Assembly (NCBI GenBank): GCA_030696435.1
Contig: JAUYSF010000403.1
Coordinates: 1 to 17,878, forward strand
Reading direction: 5' to 3'
From: Desulfoprunum sp.
GTDB lineage: Bacteria > Desulfobacterota > Desulfobulbia > Desulfobulbales > Desulfocapsaceae
DNA: 17,878 nucleotides
Below the pieces are notes generated by a model, which was not told the origin of the DNA, did no database searches, and saw only the letters and a program-made list of their open reading frames with translations. Shown here one piece after another: positions 10,073 through 17,587 of the stretch (its first letter is position 1; every line of letters begins with the position of its first letter). The translations under genes were made by a program, and so were the position numbers.

Positions 10073-10089
10073 AGCAAATAGTGTGCCAG
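10073..10089 (-). promoter_or_regulatory. Near-consensus sigma54 promoter of the alcohol dehydrogenase operon
   Basis: On the minus strand the sequence is CTGGCACACTATTTGCTT, which contains TGGCAC-N5-TTGCT. GG at 10087-10086 and GC at 10075-10074 are exactly 10 bases apart. The predicted start is near 10062, leaving a leader of about 74 nt before the ATG at 9988. Confidence 0.9.
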
Positions 10090-10243
10090 ATATATTTTGC
10101 CATAATGTCAGCATATTACAGAAAAACCATTTTTTAAGGATGGGATCTTTTGTCCCCCATGAGCAGAGGATCGGTGGCCGGGGCAATCGAACCGGCGGCG
10201 GGAAACTGCCTAAAACAACCAGTAAACGAAACTGAGGACCGCC

Positions 10244-10289
10244 GTGTCAAAATGACCCGGCGCTCAACGGTTTTGGGTTGGAATGACCC
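10244..10289. promoter_or_regulatory. Candidate enhancer sites (two AATGACCC repeats) for a sigma54 activator
   Basis: AATGACCC occurs at 10251-10258 and 10282-10289, 31 bases apart (about three helical turns). Each copy sits in a partial palindrome: GTGTCAAAATGACCC (10244-10258) and GGGTTGGAATGACCC (10275-10289). They lie about 160-200 bases upstream of the -24 element of the alcohol dehydrogenase promoter, a normal distance for enhancer sites. The response regulator at 10332-11675 is the nearest candidate binder. The repeats are seen; the role is inferred. Confidence 0.45.
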
Positions 10290-10331
10290 ATGGAGGGGGA
10301 AGGGAGGACGGGCCGGGTCTGCCCCAGGCTA

Positions 10332-11675
10332 TCAGGAGATGGCGTATTGGCTGAGTTTTCGGTACAGGGTTTTGCGGCTGATGCCCAGGGTTTCGGCGGT
10401 CTTCTGCCGATTCCCGTCATGAAAACCGAGTATTTTGAGGATATGCCGGCGTTCGACGGATTCCAGGGTGAGGGAGGTCTGACCGACCTCCGAGGCGACC
10501 ACCAGTTCCCTGGGCAGGCATCGCTCGGTGATCAGATTGTTTTCCGCGAGGATGATCGAGCGTTCGATGACGTTACGTAATTCCCGGACGTTGCCGGGCC
10601 AGTTGTAACGCAGGATGCAGGCCATAGCGCTGTCGACAATCCGATGAGGCCTGTTCTCCGGGCTCAGGATCGTAACGAAATAGTTGACGAGCAGCGGCAG
10701 GTCCTCCTTGTGACTGCGCAGGGGCGGGATTTCGATGGTGAAGGCGTTGATCCGGTGAAAAAGGGCCTCGTTGAATCTGCCCTGCTCCACCTCTTCGGCA
10801 AGGCGTCGGTTGGTGGCAAAGAGAAAGCGGATATTGACTCGCCGTTCCTCTTTCTCGCCAACCCTTCGGTAGGTCTGGGTTTCCAGTGCCCTCAGCATGG
10901 AGGCCTGAACCTCCACCGGCAGTTCGCCGATCTCGTCGAGAAACAGGGTGCTGTCATGGGCAAACGACATGAGCCCCTCACGCGACTCGTCCGCCCCGGT
11001 AAACGAGCCTTTGACGTGGCCGAACAGCTCGCTGCGGGCAAGGTCCTTTTGCAGGGTTGCACAGTTTTTGGCGATCATCGGATTGCCGGCGCAGGCCGAT
11101 TGCTGGTGGATCAGCCTGGCGACCACATCCTTGCCGACCCCCGACTCACCGGTGATGAGCACCGGAATCCTGGCCGGGGCAACCTTGTCGATCAGAAAAT
11201 GAATATCCCGGATGGCCTGGGAATTGCCGATGAACTTGACCGGCATGCGGACGCTGTCGGCATTGTGCCTGAGCATCGCATTTTCCCTGGACAGCAGGAC
11301 CCGTTGATAGGCCTTGTCAACCACCAGGTCGAGCTGATCGAGGTTGAACGGTTTACGGATGAAATCGCAGGCCCCGAGCTTCATGGCCTGGACAGCGCTG
11401 TCGATATCGCCGTGACCGGTGATCATGATCACTTCGATATGGGGGATCGATTCCCGAATCCGGATCAGCAGGTCGAGATCGGTGACATCGGGCAGCCGCA
11501 GGTCCATGATGACGACATCAAACCACTGATCCCGCACCATGGCCATCGCCTTGGCCCCGCTCTCGGCGACATGGACCTCACGCCGCGAATTGGCCAGCTC
11601 CTTCTGCAGCAGCCGGCGTATCGGTTCCTCATCATCGATCACCAGGATGTGGTACTTGTCTTTTTCCATCGCCAT
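10332..11675 (-). CDS. NtrC-family sigma54-dependent response regulator
   Basis: 447 residues from the ATG whose A is also the last base of the kinase stop codon (TGATG overlap). The receiver domain (about 8-125) has the acidic pair Asp14/15, the phospho-acceptor Asp58 in VVIMDLRLPD, Thr86 and Lys108. The AAA+ domain has Walker A GESGVGKD (176-183) and Walker B LFLDEIG (244-250). The sigma54-contact loop reads GSFTGA (223-228), with Ser in place of the usual Ala. A C-terminal Fis-type helix-turn-helix is at about 420-442 (TAETLGISRKTLYRKL). It would be phosphorylated by the kinase encoded just upstream and probably acts on the sigma54 promoter of the alcohol dehydrogenase, which starts about 250 bases beyond its stop. 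A second in-frame ATG at 11669 is a possible start. No clear terminator follows. Confidence 0.93.
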   Translation of the reverse strand: MAMEKDKYHILVIDDEEPIRRLLQKELANSRREVHVAESGAKAMAMVRDQWFDVVIMDLRLPDVTDLDLLIRIRESIPHIEVIMITGHGDIDSAVQAMKLGACDFIRKPFNLDQLDLVVDKAYQRVLLSRENAMLRHNADSVRMPVKFIGNSQAIRDIHFLIDKVAPARIPVLITGESGVGKDVVARLIHQQSACAGNPMIAKNCATLQKDLARSELFGHVKGSFTGADESREGLMSFAHDSTLFLDEIGELPVEVQASMLRALETQTYRRVGEKEERRVNIRFLFATNRRLAEEVEQGRFNEALFHRINAFTIEIPPLRSHKEDLPLLVNYFVTILSPENRPHRIVDSAMACILRYNWPGNVRELRNVIERSIILAENNLITERCLPRELVVASEVGQTSLTLESVERRHILKILGFHDGNRQKTAETLGISRKTLYRKLSQYAIS

Positions 11676-12862
11676 CACATACCCGGCAAACAAACGCGGA
11701 AGGCCGAGCCCCGGCCCAGTTCGCTCGTGACATGGATTTCGCCGCGGTGGTTCTTGACGATGGAATAACAGGTAGCAAGGCCGATTCCGATACCCTTGCC
11801 AACCGGCTTGGTGGTGAAAAAAGGTTCGAACAGTTTGTCCTGCACCTCCAGGGGGATGCCGCAACCGGTATCCTCGACAATCAACTCCACCCCCTCACCC
11901 TCAGTGGCCACGGTAAATATGCTTATGGTTCCCTCTGCGTCGATGGCATCGAAGGCGTTGGCCATCAGGTTGATGATCACCTGCTTGAGCTGGGACTCGT
12001 CACCGAGGATGATGGGCAGCTTCGGGGCCAGATCGGTCTTGACCATGATATTCTGCTGGGCCTTGAAGTGGTGTTTGAGGATGAACAGGGTGTCGTTGAC
12101 GCACTGGTTGATATCGACCGGGTTCAGGCTCGATGCCACGGGTCGGCTGAAGGTCAGCAGCGTCTGGACGATATCCTTGCAGCGCAGGCACTCCTTGATG
12201 ATGGTTTGGGTATACTCCTCAAACTCCGCGGCGAGTTCCGGCTCGACCTGGTCACGCAGCCTGGCAATTCTCCGCTGCAGCCCTTCGGCAAAACCGTTGA
12301 TCGCCGTCAGGGGATTGTTTATTTCATGGGCCACTCCGGCGGCAAGGGCACCGACTGTGGCCATCTTCTCGGCCTGATAGAACTGGGCTTGATACTCCTT
12401 TTCCAGGGTGACATCCCTCTTGAACAGCAGCACCTGCCGTTCGGCGGCGGGATCGGTTTTCAGGGGAGAGGCGATGATTTCGTAGTGTCGGTACTTGCCG
12501 CCCACCTTGTAGATGAACATTTCCTTGACGATCTCGTCGCGGTCCAGGGCGCGCAGGGCCGGGCAATTTTCACACCTGCCCTTTTCACCGCGCAGCACCT
12601 CGTGGCAGTGGAGCCCGGTTGGATCGACCCCCGGATACCAGTCGTTGAATACGTGGTTTACCCGCTGCACGACCAGGTCTTCCGAGAGAACAACCATCAG
12701 GTCGGTGATTCCATCCAGCAAGGCCTGGATTTCTTTGCGCTTTTCTTCCAATTTAAGATTGGACTTCTTCAACTGCTCGACCTTCTGCTGCAGCTCCTGG
12801 TAAAAGCCAAGCTTGCAATGTTCAATGCCGATCAGATCTTGCAGCGTCGTCAAACCGGACAT
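11675..12862 (-). CDS. Soluble PAS-domain sensor histidine kinase
   Basis: 395 residues from the ATG at 12862, which overlaps the upstream stop as TGATG and has GGAGG 7 bases before it. A GTG at 12865 is also in frame. There are no membrane segments, so it is cytoplasmic. A short coiled coil (about 22-48) leads into a PAS domain (about 47-150) that carries Cys 86, 97 and 100 (CxxCP), a possible redox or metal site. The HisKA domain has the phospho-acceptor His179 in AAGVAHEINNPL. The ATPase domain has the N box (Asn302), DTGCGIP (331-337) and GKGIGIGLA (356-364). Its genes on both sides are an alcohol-dehydrogenase homologue and an NtrC-type regulator, so it likely relays an alcohol- or redox-related signal. 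The signal itself is not visible. Confidence 0.93.
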   Translation of the reverse strand: MSGLTTLQDLIGIEHCKLGFYQELQQKVEQLKKSNLKLEEKRKEIQALLDGITDLMVVLSEDLVVQRVNHVFNDWYPGVDPTGLHCHEVLRGEKGRCENCPALRALDRDEIVKEMFIYKVGGKYRHYEIIASPLKTDPAAERQVLLFKRDVTLEKEYQAQFYQAEKMATVGALAAGVAHEINNPLTAINGFAEGLQRRIARLRDQVEPELAAEFEEYTQTIIKECLRCKDIVQTLLTFSRPVASSLNPVDINQCVNDTLFILKHHFKAQQNIMVKTDLAPKLPIILGDESQLKQVIINLMANAFDAIDAEGTISIFTVATEGEGVELIVEDTGCGIPLEVQDKLFEPFFTTKPVGKGIGIGLATCYSIVKNHRGEIHVTSELGRGSAFRVCLPGM

Positions 12863-14010
12863 CACCAGACCTCCTCGCAGATCTTCAGCAGCTCTTCCCA
12901 GTTGGCCAGGCGCGGGTTGGTCAGGTTGCAGGCGTCATTGATCGCCATCTTGCAGATGGGCTCCAGATATTGCCGGCCCTCCTCGCCAATCTCATCGCGA
13001 AACCGAAGGGAAACATCAAATGAGGCGAAAAACTCCTGAAGCTTGTCGATGCCGGCCAGGGCAGTCTCCCGGTCGGAGCCCTTCGTCCCGTTGAGGATGA
13101 TGCGGCCGATGTCGGCCATCTTGGCAACGCGACTGTCCAGGTTGAAGCGCATGACCGCGGTCAGCAGAATGGGGTGGATGACCCCGTGCCGGAGATCGAA
13201 GTGCCCTCCCAGTGAATGGGCCAGGGCATGTTCGGCGCCCAGGCCGGCATTGCTGAAGGCCATGGAGGCGGAAACCGCGGCGATACTGAGTTGTTCCAGC
13301 GAATCAAGCGACTTGGTCTCGACGGCCCGCTTCAGGTTTTTGTGGATGAGTTCGATGGCCTTCAGCGAGTGCATCTCGGTGAACGGCGAGGCGATGACCG
13401 ACAGGTAAGCTTCGGTGGCATGGGCCAGGGCATCGATGGCGCTCTGGATGATCAGGGTCTCGCTCTTGGTCCGCAGGATGAGCGGATCGACGATGGCGAT
13501 GTTGGGAACCAGCGTCCGGGTAATGATCGACATCTTCACCTTCCGGGCCATGTCGGTGATGATGCAGAACTGAGAGATGTCGGAGCCGCTGCCCGCCGTG
13601 GTGGTGATCAGGACCATGGGCGGCAGTGGCCGCTGCACCTTGTTCGCCCCCTCATAATCACGTATCCGGCCGCCATTGCTGGCGAGAATGGCAATGCCCT
13701 TGGCCGTGTCCATCGGACTGCCGCCGCCGATGGCAATGATCACATCCGCCCCGTTCTTCAGGTACATCTCGGCACCCTGCTCGACCTGGAAGTCCCTGGG
13801 GTTCGAGGTCACTCCGTGATAATAGACCCACTCGATCCCCTCTTTTTCGAGGATGTCCATGAGCCGCTGCAGCCAGCCGGCCTGCTCGATTCCGGCGTCA
13901 CTGACCAGAAAAACCTTCTTGGCTCCGAGCCTGAGGGCGCATTGACCGGCATAATTGAGGCTGCCCCTGCCAAAGATAATCTCGGGGATTGCAAATTTGG
14001 TTATGTCCAT
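12862..14010 (-). CDS. ercA: Iron-containing alcohol dehydrogenase homologue, ErcA-like (probably regulatory)
   Basis: 382 residues. The fold is that of group III alcohol dehydrogenases: nucleotide loop GGGSPMD at 95-101, and metal ligands Asp193 and His197 (AIDALAHATEAY), His261 (GAEHALAH) and His275 (LRHG), so the metal site is intact. It is clearly diverged from the catalytic enzyme at 8807-9988. It is the first gene of an operon with a histidine kinase and a sigma54 response regulator, and its stop overlaps the kinase start by one base. In Pseudomonas, ErcA is an alcohol-dehydrogenase-like protein encoded near sensor kinases and needed for control of ethanol oxidation. By context this protein may be a substrate or NAD(H) sensor for the kinase, or an ordinary enzyme controlled in cis. 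The start ATG has GAGGAG upstream. Confidence 0.85.
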   Translation of the reverse strand: MDITKFAIPEIIFGRGSLNYAGQCALRLGAKKVFLVSDAGIEQAGWLQRLMDILEKEGIEWVYYHGVTSNPRDFQVEQGAEMYLKNGADVIIAIGGGSPMDTAKGIAILASNGGRIRDYEGANKVQRPLPPMVLITTTAGSGSDISQFCIITDMARKVKMSIITRTLVPNIAIVDPLILRTKSETLIIQSAIDALAHATEAYLSVIASPFTEMHSLKAIELIHKNLKRAVETKSLDSLEQLSIAAVSASMAFSNAGLGAEHALAHSLGGHFDLRHGVIHPILLTAVMRFNLDSRVAKMADIGRIILNGTKGSDRETALAGIDKLQEFFASFDVSLRFRDEIGEEGRQYLEPICKMAINDACNLTNPRLANWEELLKICEEVW

Positions 14011-14134
14011 CTATGCCATCTCCTCACAATTCATCCTGCCAATTGTAGTTACCATGCATCCGATTCGCACCCTGCTCGCTCCTTCGTGAGAAAAAGCACA
14101 TTGCCCTGTTTCGCAATTATGTCTAAAAACCAAA

Positions 14135-14163
14135 ACCCTAATACAATACCTCGGGTTGTGCAA
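14135..14163 (-). promoter_or_regulatory. Possible sigma70 promoter of the ercA-kinase-regulator operon
   Basis: On the minus strand TTGCAC (14163-14158) and TAGGGT (14140-14135) are 17 bases apart. The -35 is good and the -10 poor. The predicted leader is about 118 nt. I found no GG-N10-GC sigma54 element in the 14011-14253 gap, so this operon is probably expressed from a housekeeping promoter. The match is weak. Confidence 0.28.
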
Positions 14164-14253
14164 GTTCGTCAGGCCTTCGGATAAGCGCAGACTCCCAATA
14201 TCCACTGGCAGGTCAGCAATCAGTCGGTGGCCAGGCTAGAGCGTACTTGACGC

Positions 14254-14598
14254 ATGAGTGAGATCCCGATCTGCCAGGTTTTTCAATGTAAAAACTGGGA
14301 GCTTGCCGAAAAAGCAGATAAAAAACCCTGTGCCGATTGCGACAAGACAACCGGCACACCAAAAGCCGGGGAAAAGCCGGATGCCGGAGAGGATGTCCAT
14401 GCCGCCCGTTACAAGGTTTTGACTGAGCTGCTGAAAGAACCGAAGAAACCGCTTCTGCAGCCACCCAAGATCCTGCGGGTGTTGATGTTGCCATAAGAGG
14501 GTGATAGCAAGGAATTGTTCATGACCCGCTATGTCTATGTCCAGGTGGAAGACGCCAGGTGGGTTCTCACCGACCAACATGAGAAGGGGTTGCATTAA
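14254..14598 (+). pseudogene. Remnant of a conjugative-transfer lipoprotein gene (TraV-like)
   Basis: From the ATG at 14254 the frame runs 80 codons to TAA at 14494-14496, then stays open in the same frame for 33 more codons to TAA at 14596. Across the stop it reads PPKILRVLMLP-stop-EGDSKELF followed by MTRYVYVQVEDARWVL. This resembles the conserved C-terminal part of TraV proteins of conjugative type IV systems (P-x-LRxWIAPYxD, then GYVYxxVExxRW). The stop stands where TraV has Tyr or Trp, so a single TAT/TAC-to-TAA change would explain it. The usual signal peptide and N-terminal lipobox region are absent. It is the only plus-strand gene trace, and no other transfer gene is nearby. Assignment is from memory of the family and moderately sure. 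Confidence 0.45.
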
Positions 14599-14682
14599 TG
14601 ACTGCGAAGATTAACAAACAGATTACAAATACTTGAAGACCAGAGGCGATCGGTGGTTACAGGGTATTGCCAATGAAGAACA

Positions 14683-14701
14683 GCGGCCTCATCTTGGCCG
14701 C
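14683..14701 (-). terminator. Hairpin after hipA
   Basis: GCGGCC (14683-14688) and GGCCGC (14696-14701) pair around a 7-base loop, starting 6 bases past the hipA stop codon. The minus strand continues TGTTCTTCATT, a poor U tract. It may be the end of the hipBA transcript. Confidence 0.4.
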
Positions 14702-14707
14702 AGCATC

Positions 14708-15858
14708 TCACTGCCGTCTGAGACGATCCCGTGCTGCATGCAATCCCGCAAAAATAGCCGCCGCCATGTCCTCCGGGAATCCCGGAGGAAGATGCCGCCC
14801 CACCTCTTCCATGACGGTTTCGGTCTGGTCGCAGCACGCCTCGATAATCAGTCCCATCTCCCCCGGCGAGAAACGGCATTTACGGGCGGTCTCCAGCCAG
14901 TGCCTGCGGCTGATCATATCCCAGCGGTAATGGCTCTGTTTGCCATGCACCGCCATGGCCATGCTCACCTTCTGCCGATCGATCTGTCGGGTGGTGACAA
15001 GCGGATGCACCGAAATCACATCATAGAGTGGTGTCAGGCGATAGAGCCCGCCGGCCAGGTGAACAATGCTGAAATTCTTGGCGTGGCCATCGATTGCCGC
15101 CAGCATCCAGAACAACAGCTGCGCCTTCATGAAGGTCGCCCTGTCCTCCCGGCTGCTCAGGGACCCAAGGAGAATATCCATGATCTTCTGCATGCCGGGG
15201 CCGCCATCGGCCTCGTATTTGAGGTTGCCGGACATTCCTGAGGCCTGGCACATATCCTCCTGGGGCAGACGCATCAGCCAACTGCCGTCTTCGGCCCAGC
15301 GCCGATCAAAACGCTCGACCACGAGTGCCTTCTGATCGCCAAACGTGTGCATTTCAGCCGGGGCTATCGGCAGGCCAAAGCCGGCAAGCAGGCGATGACA
15401 GAGCCACTCGTTTTCCACGCTGGTGCTCAGGTCGATGCCACTCCGGCCAAACTCGCCAATCGGCAGCTTGAAGAGATGGCTGGTAGGAGTCGCGCCTGCG
15501 GGTCGGCACCAGCGACCATTGTGCAAGAGAAGTGCTGTTTTCTCTTGGGCGCCGGCCAGCGAGATCCGGAAATCGACATCGAGATCTACCCCCAGCGGCA
15601 TGGCCTGATAATTCTTCAGAATGCCGGCGATTTCCATGTCGCTAAGGGGCTGGGCCTGTACTGTGCGGATATCGAGCTGCTCGCCTTCCGGCAGCAATTG
15701 CAAAGCGCCGACACAATCCCGGCCGATCCGGGCAAGCAGGTCGAAACATCGCCCGGATTCGGCCCTGGTTCGTACCTGCAGTCGGCTGCGGATCGGCTGA
15801 CTGTCGGGCAGGAGATTGTCGAAATAGTTTTCGACAATCGGTCCGGTGTATTCACGAC
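14708..15858 (-). pseudogene. hipA: hipA toxin kinase gene, 3' part, cut off from its start by an insertion sequence
   Basis: The open frame resumes at the insertion border (SREYTGPIVENYFDNLLPDS) and runs to the normal HipA C terminus. HipA is a Ser/Thr kinase toxin that phosphorylates glutamyl-tRNA synthetase and causes growth arrest. All catalytic parts lie here: FRISLAGAQEKTALL containing the autophosphorylated Ser, VVERFDRRW, RLPQEDMCQA, the catalytic Asp in IDGHAKNFS and the metal-binding Asp in YDVIS. About the first 52 residues are on the other side of the element. Internal starts exist (for example TTG at 15703), so a fragment lacking the N-terminal subdomain might be translated, but normal HipA cannot be made. 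Joined to 17074-17230 the gene is 435 codons; E. coli HipA has 440. Confidence 0.92.
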
Positions 15859-15860
15859 TA

Positions 15861-15885
15861 GTGTCTCGTCAACAATCAAGTGTCG
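15861..15885. repeat. Terminal inverted repeat of the IS630 element (transposase 3' side)
   Basis: It begins GTGTCTCGTCAACAATC. It matches the inverse of 17049-17073 at 20 of 25 positions. The transposase stop codon (15869-15871) lies inside it. Confidence 0.88.
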
Positions 15886-17001
15886 GATAAAGGCGCCGTA
15901 GTTTTATCCGAGCGTTGTCATTGGTAAACTGCCAATTCACTTTGGCATTTTTGTTGTTTCTGTGTTCCTGCCATGCATTTGCTTCTTTCCTGACTATTTC
16001 AACATCGTCGATTCTTCTGTTCAGACATTGACCCGTGAGGACGTTCAACTCTATCTCGGCCATATTGAGCCAGCTGCCGTGTTTTGGAGTGTACACAAAC
16101 TCGAAACGATCCCATAATGCTTTTGCTTTTTCAGGCGGGAAACTTTCATAAAGAGCTCCGGGTTCATGCGTGTTCAGATTATCCATAACCAGAGTTATCT
16201 TCTCTGCCTCTTTATATTTCTCTGCTATCTCTTCCAGAAAAACCGCCCAATCTCGCTTTGTTTTTCTTTCGGTGATCGTCACCATACGCTTTCCCGACAA
16301 TGGTTCGCAGGCAAGAAAAATATTGCAAACGCCATGACGGACATACTCGAAATCATGCCTTGCCGGTTGTCCTTTTGACGCTGGAATCGGTACTTTCGTT
16401 TCCCCAATCAATTGTTTCGGCGACTCGTCCATGCACACTACAGGATGGCGTGGATCGTGAGGGCGCTTATAAACATCGAGCACCTTTTCCATATTGGCAA
16501 CAAAACTGCCATTGTGTTCCGGTGGAATCAACCACCCTTTCTGCTGCCAAGGCTTGAGTTCGTTTTTTTTAGAATACGCCGAACCGCCTCATGGGAAATG
16601 CTGTCGATGTATTCAAGTTCAACGGCCTTATCGGCCAGTAATCTTAGAGACCATCGGGAAAATCCCTCAGGTGGATCGCCGCAACTTAAGGCAATCAAGT
16701 GTGCTTCGAAGTCGCCGTCCGCCTTTTTTGTATAAATGCGATCTGCTTTTCTTTTATCGAGGGCTATATCAAAACCCTCCTCAACAAACCTCTTCTTTAC
16801 TCGATCGATTTTCTTCATGCTGATATTCAGAACCTTCGCAATCTCTTCATTCGTTAAGCGTTTGGTTTGAAAGCCACCAGCATCACAACCGAGCAAAATC
16901 AATGCATTGAGGATTTTCTGTGATTTATGCTCCCCTTTTGATGCAAGGTCGCTCAGAAGTTCGCGTTCTTCTTTGGTGAGTGTCACAATATATCTGCTCA
17001 T
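15869..17001 (-). CDS. IS630-family transposase, two frames joined by a -1 frameshift
   Basis: Frame A (17001 to 16528) starts at an ATG with AGGAGG 7 bases upstream and encodes the DNA-binding part, with a helix-turn-helix at about 48-75 (LTNEEIAKVLNISMKKIDRV). Frame B (open to 15869) encodes the catalytic part, with DDE residues in VCMDESP, LVMDNLNTH and GSWLNMAEIEL. Eight A on the minus strand (16570-16563) lie at the junction, read as CTA AAA AAA ACG. A -1 slip there gives ILKKNELKPWQQ and continues WLIPPEHN, the sequence expected for IS630 transposases. Without the slip, frame A ends 17 residues after RRI as a dead-end tail. The joined protein would be about 377 residues. Ribosomal frameshifting or polymerase slippage on the A run would serve. 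A one-base loss in a dead copy is the alternative. Confidence 0.85.
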
Positions 17002-17048
17002 AGTCTAACCTCCTGGGTTGAGTATGAGCAAATGATAACATAAATTTA

Positions 17049-17073
17049 CGACATTTCAATGTTGACATGACAC
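17049..17073. repeat. Terminal inverted repeat of the IS630 element (transposase 5' side)
   Basis: The reverse complement begins GTGTCATGTCAACATTG and matches 15861-15885 at 20 of 25 positions. The flanking TA is at 17074-17075. Confidence 0.88.
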
Positions 17074-17230
17074 TAGCCAAAGGGAGCGACAGGGATATCG
17101 GCCTTCTCAAGTCAGAATCGAGCCATGAATGCTCATAGCGGAAAGTCAACACCCCGCTGGCCGTGGAGTGCAGATTGCCCACCGGCATACCATTCATCAA
17201 TACCTGGAGCACCGCACTTCTCCTGGCCAT
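17074..17230 (-). pseudogene. hipA: hipA toxin kinase gene, 5' part
   Basis: Starting at the ATG at 17230 it reads MARRSAVLQVLMNGMPVGNL, then TFRYEHSWL and RRPISLSLPLAS. This is the N-terminal subdomain of HipA (E. coli has VGELTKL and RPLSLSLPL at the same places). The frame then crosses into the insertion sequence and continues as about 50 meaningless residues to a stop at 16925. The ATG overlaps the hipB stop as TAATG, the usual translational coupling of antitoxin and toxin. Confidence 0.9.
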
Positions 17231-17478
17231 TACCAGATCTCCTTGCCGGTGGGGGGCGATTCCATTTTGGGCTGTACTACCAGACCTGCCCCCAGAGCCG
17301 ACAGGAGCCTGAACAGGCTGTCCACACGGCTATTGGGGTTGCCGTTCTCAAGCAGGGAGACCTTCTTCTGATCGAGTCCGACCCTCCTGCCCAGTTCAGC
17401 CTGGCTCAAGCCCTGCTGACGACGCATATCCCGTAATCGGGCGCCGATGTCTCCCGGTGAAACCAGTATCGTTTGCAT
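17230..17478 (-). CDS. hipB: HipB-like antitoxin, Xre-type DNA-binding protein
   Basis: 82 residues. A helix-turn-helix of the Xre/Cro type spans about 11-64 (IGARLRDMRRQQGLSQAELG, then VGLDQKKVSLLENG). HipB binds HipA and represses the hipBA promoter. The C terminus ends in Trp (GKEIW), as E. coli HipB does, where the tail directs Lon proteolysis. The frame is open from 17505, but that ATG lies at or upstream of the predicted transcription start, whereas the ATG at 17478 has GGAGGT just before it. The antitoxin is intact while its toxin gene is interrupted. Confidence 0.9.
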   Translation of the reverse strand: MQTILVSPGDIGARLRDMRRQQGLSQAELGRRVGLDQKKVSLLENGNPNSRVDSLFRLLSALGAGLVVQPKMESPPTGKEIW

Positions 17479-17489
17479 AGCACCTCCAC

Positions 17490-17559
17490 ATGTCGATAGA
17501 GACATAATAGTGCTTTATGTCGAAAGCGCAATAGTTGATTTATTTGTCGTTATCGACAT
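17490..17559 (-). promoter_or_regulatory. hipBA promoter with HipB-type operator repeats
   Basis: On the minus strand TTGCGC (17531-17526) and TATTAT (17509-17504) are separated by 16 bases, a good sigma70 promoter. The 7-mer ATGTCGA is found on the plus strand at 17490-17496 (just past the start site) and 17517-17523 (between -35 and -10), and inverted as TCGACAT at 17553-17559 (upstream of -35). The outer copies extend to TGTCGATA and TATCGACA. This arrangement fits autorepression by HipB. The E. coli operator sequence is different, so the assignment rests on position. Confidence 0.6.
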
Positions 17560-17587
17560 GCAGGTGCCTATTGATAGAGTAAGGTGG

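Larger units (their letters stand above)
15861..17073 (-). mobile_element. IS630-family insertion sequence, 1213 bp, inserted in hipA
   Basis: The element is bounded by imperfect 25-bp terminal inverted repeats and flanked by TA on both sides (15859-15860 and 17074-17075), the target duplication expected for the IS630/Tc1-mariner group. It carries a transposase in two overlapping frames. Deleting the element and one TA copy rejoins hipA in frame with the sequence PLASREYTG, which proves both borders. Its base composition is visibly more AT-rich than the host genes. Complete ends, an intact DDE domain and a plausible frameshift site suggest a recent and possibly still mobile copy. Confidence 0.93.

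Noticed and set aside
9989..10186. Longer alcohol dehydrogenase start upstream of 9988
   Set aside because: The extension runs through the sigma54 promoter and leader and has no family similarity. The ATG at 9988 has a ribosome site and the normal N terminus.
11732..13039. 435-codon plus-strand open frame opposite the histidine kinase gene
   Set aside because: It is antisense to a kinase with all conserved boxes. The translation is low-complexity (runs of Leu, Gly, Gln) and unrecognisable. The same applies to 4592-5662, 9116-10072, 10644-11768 and 13216-14184.
14236..14595. 119-codon minus-strand frame with hydrophobic stretches opposite the TraV-like remnant
   Set aside because: It has no ribosome site or recognisable family, and the opposite strand has clear TraV-like similarity.
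14667..15901. Plus-strand frames opposite hipA as separate genes
   Set aside because: HipA motifs on the minus strand account for the whole interval.
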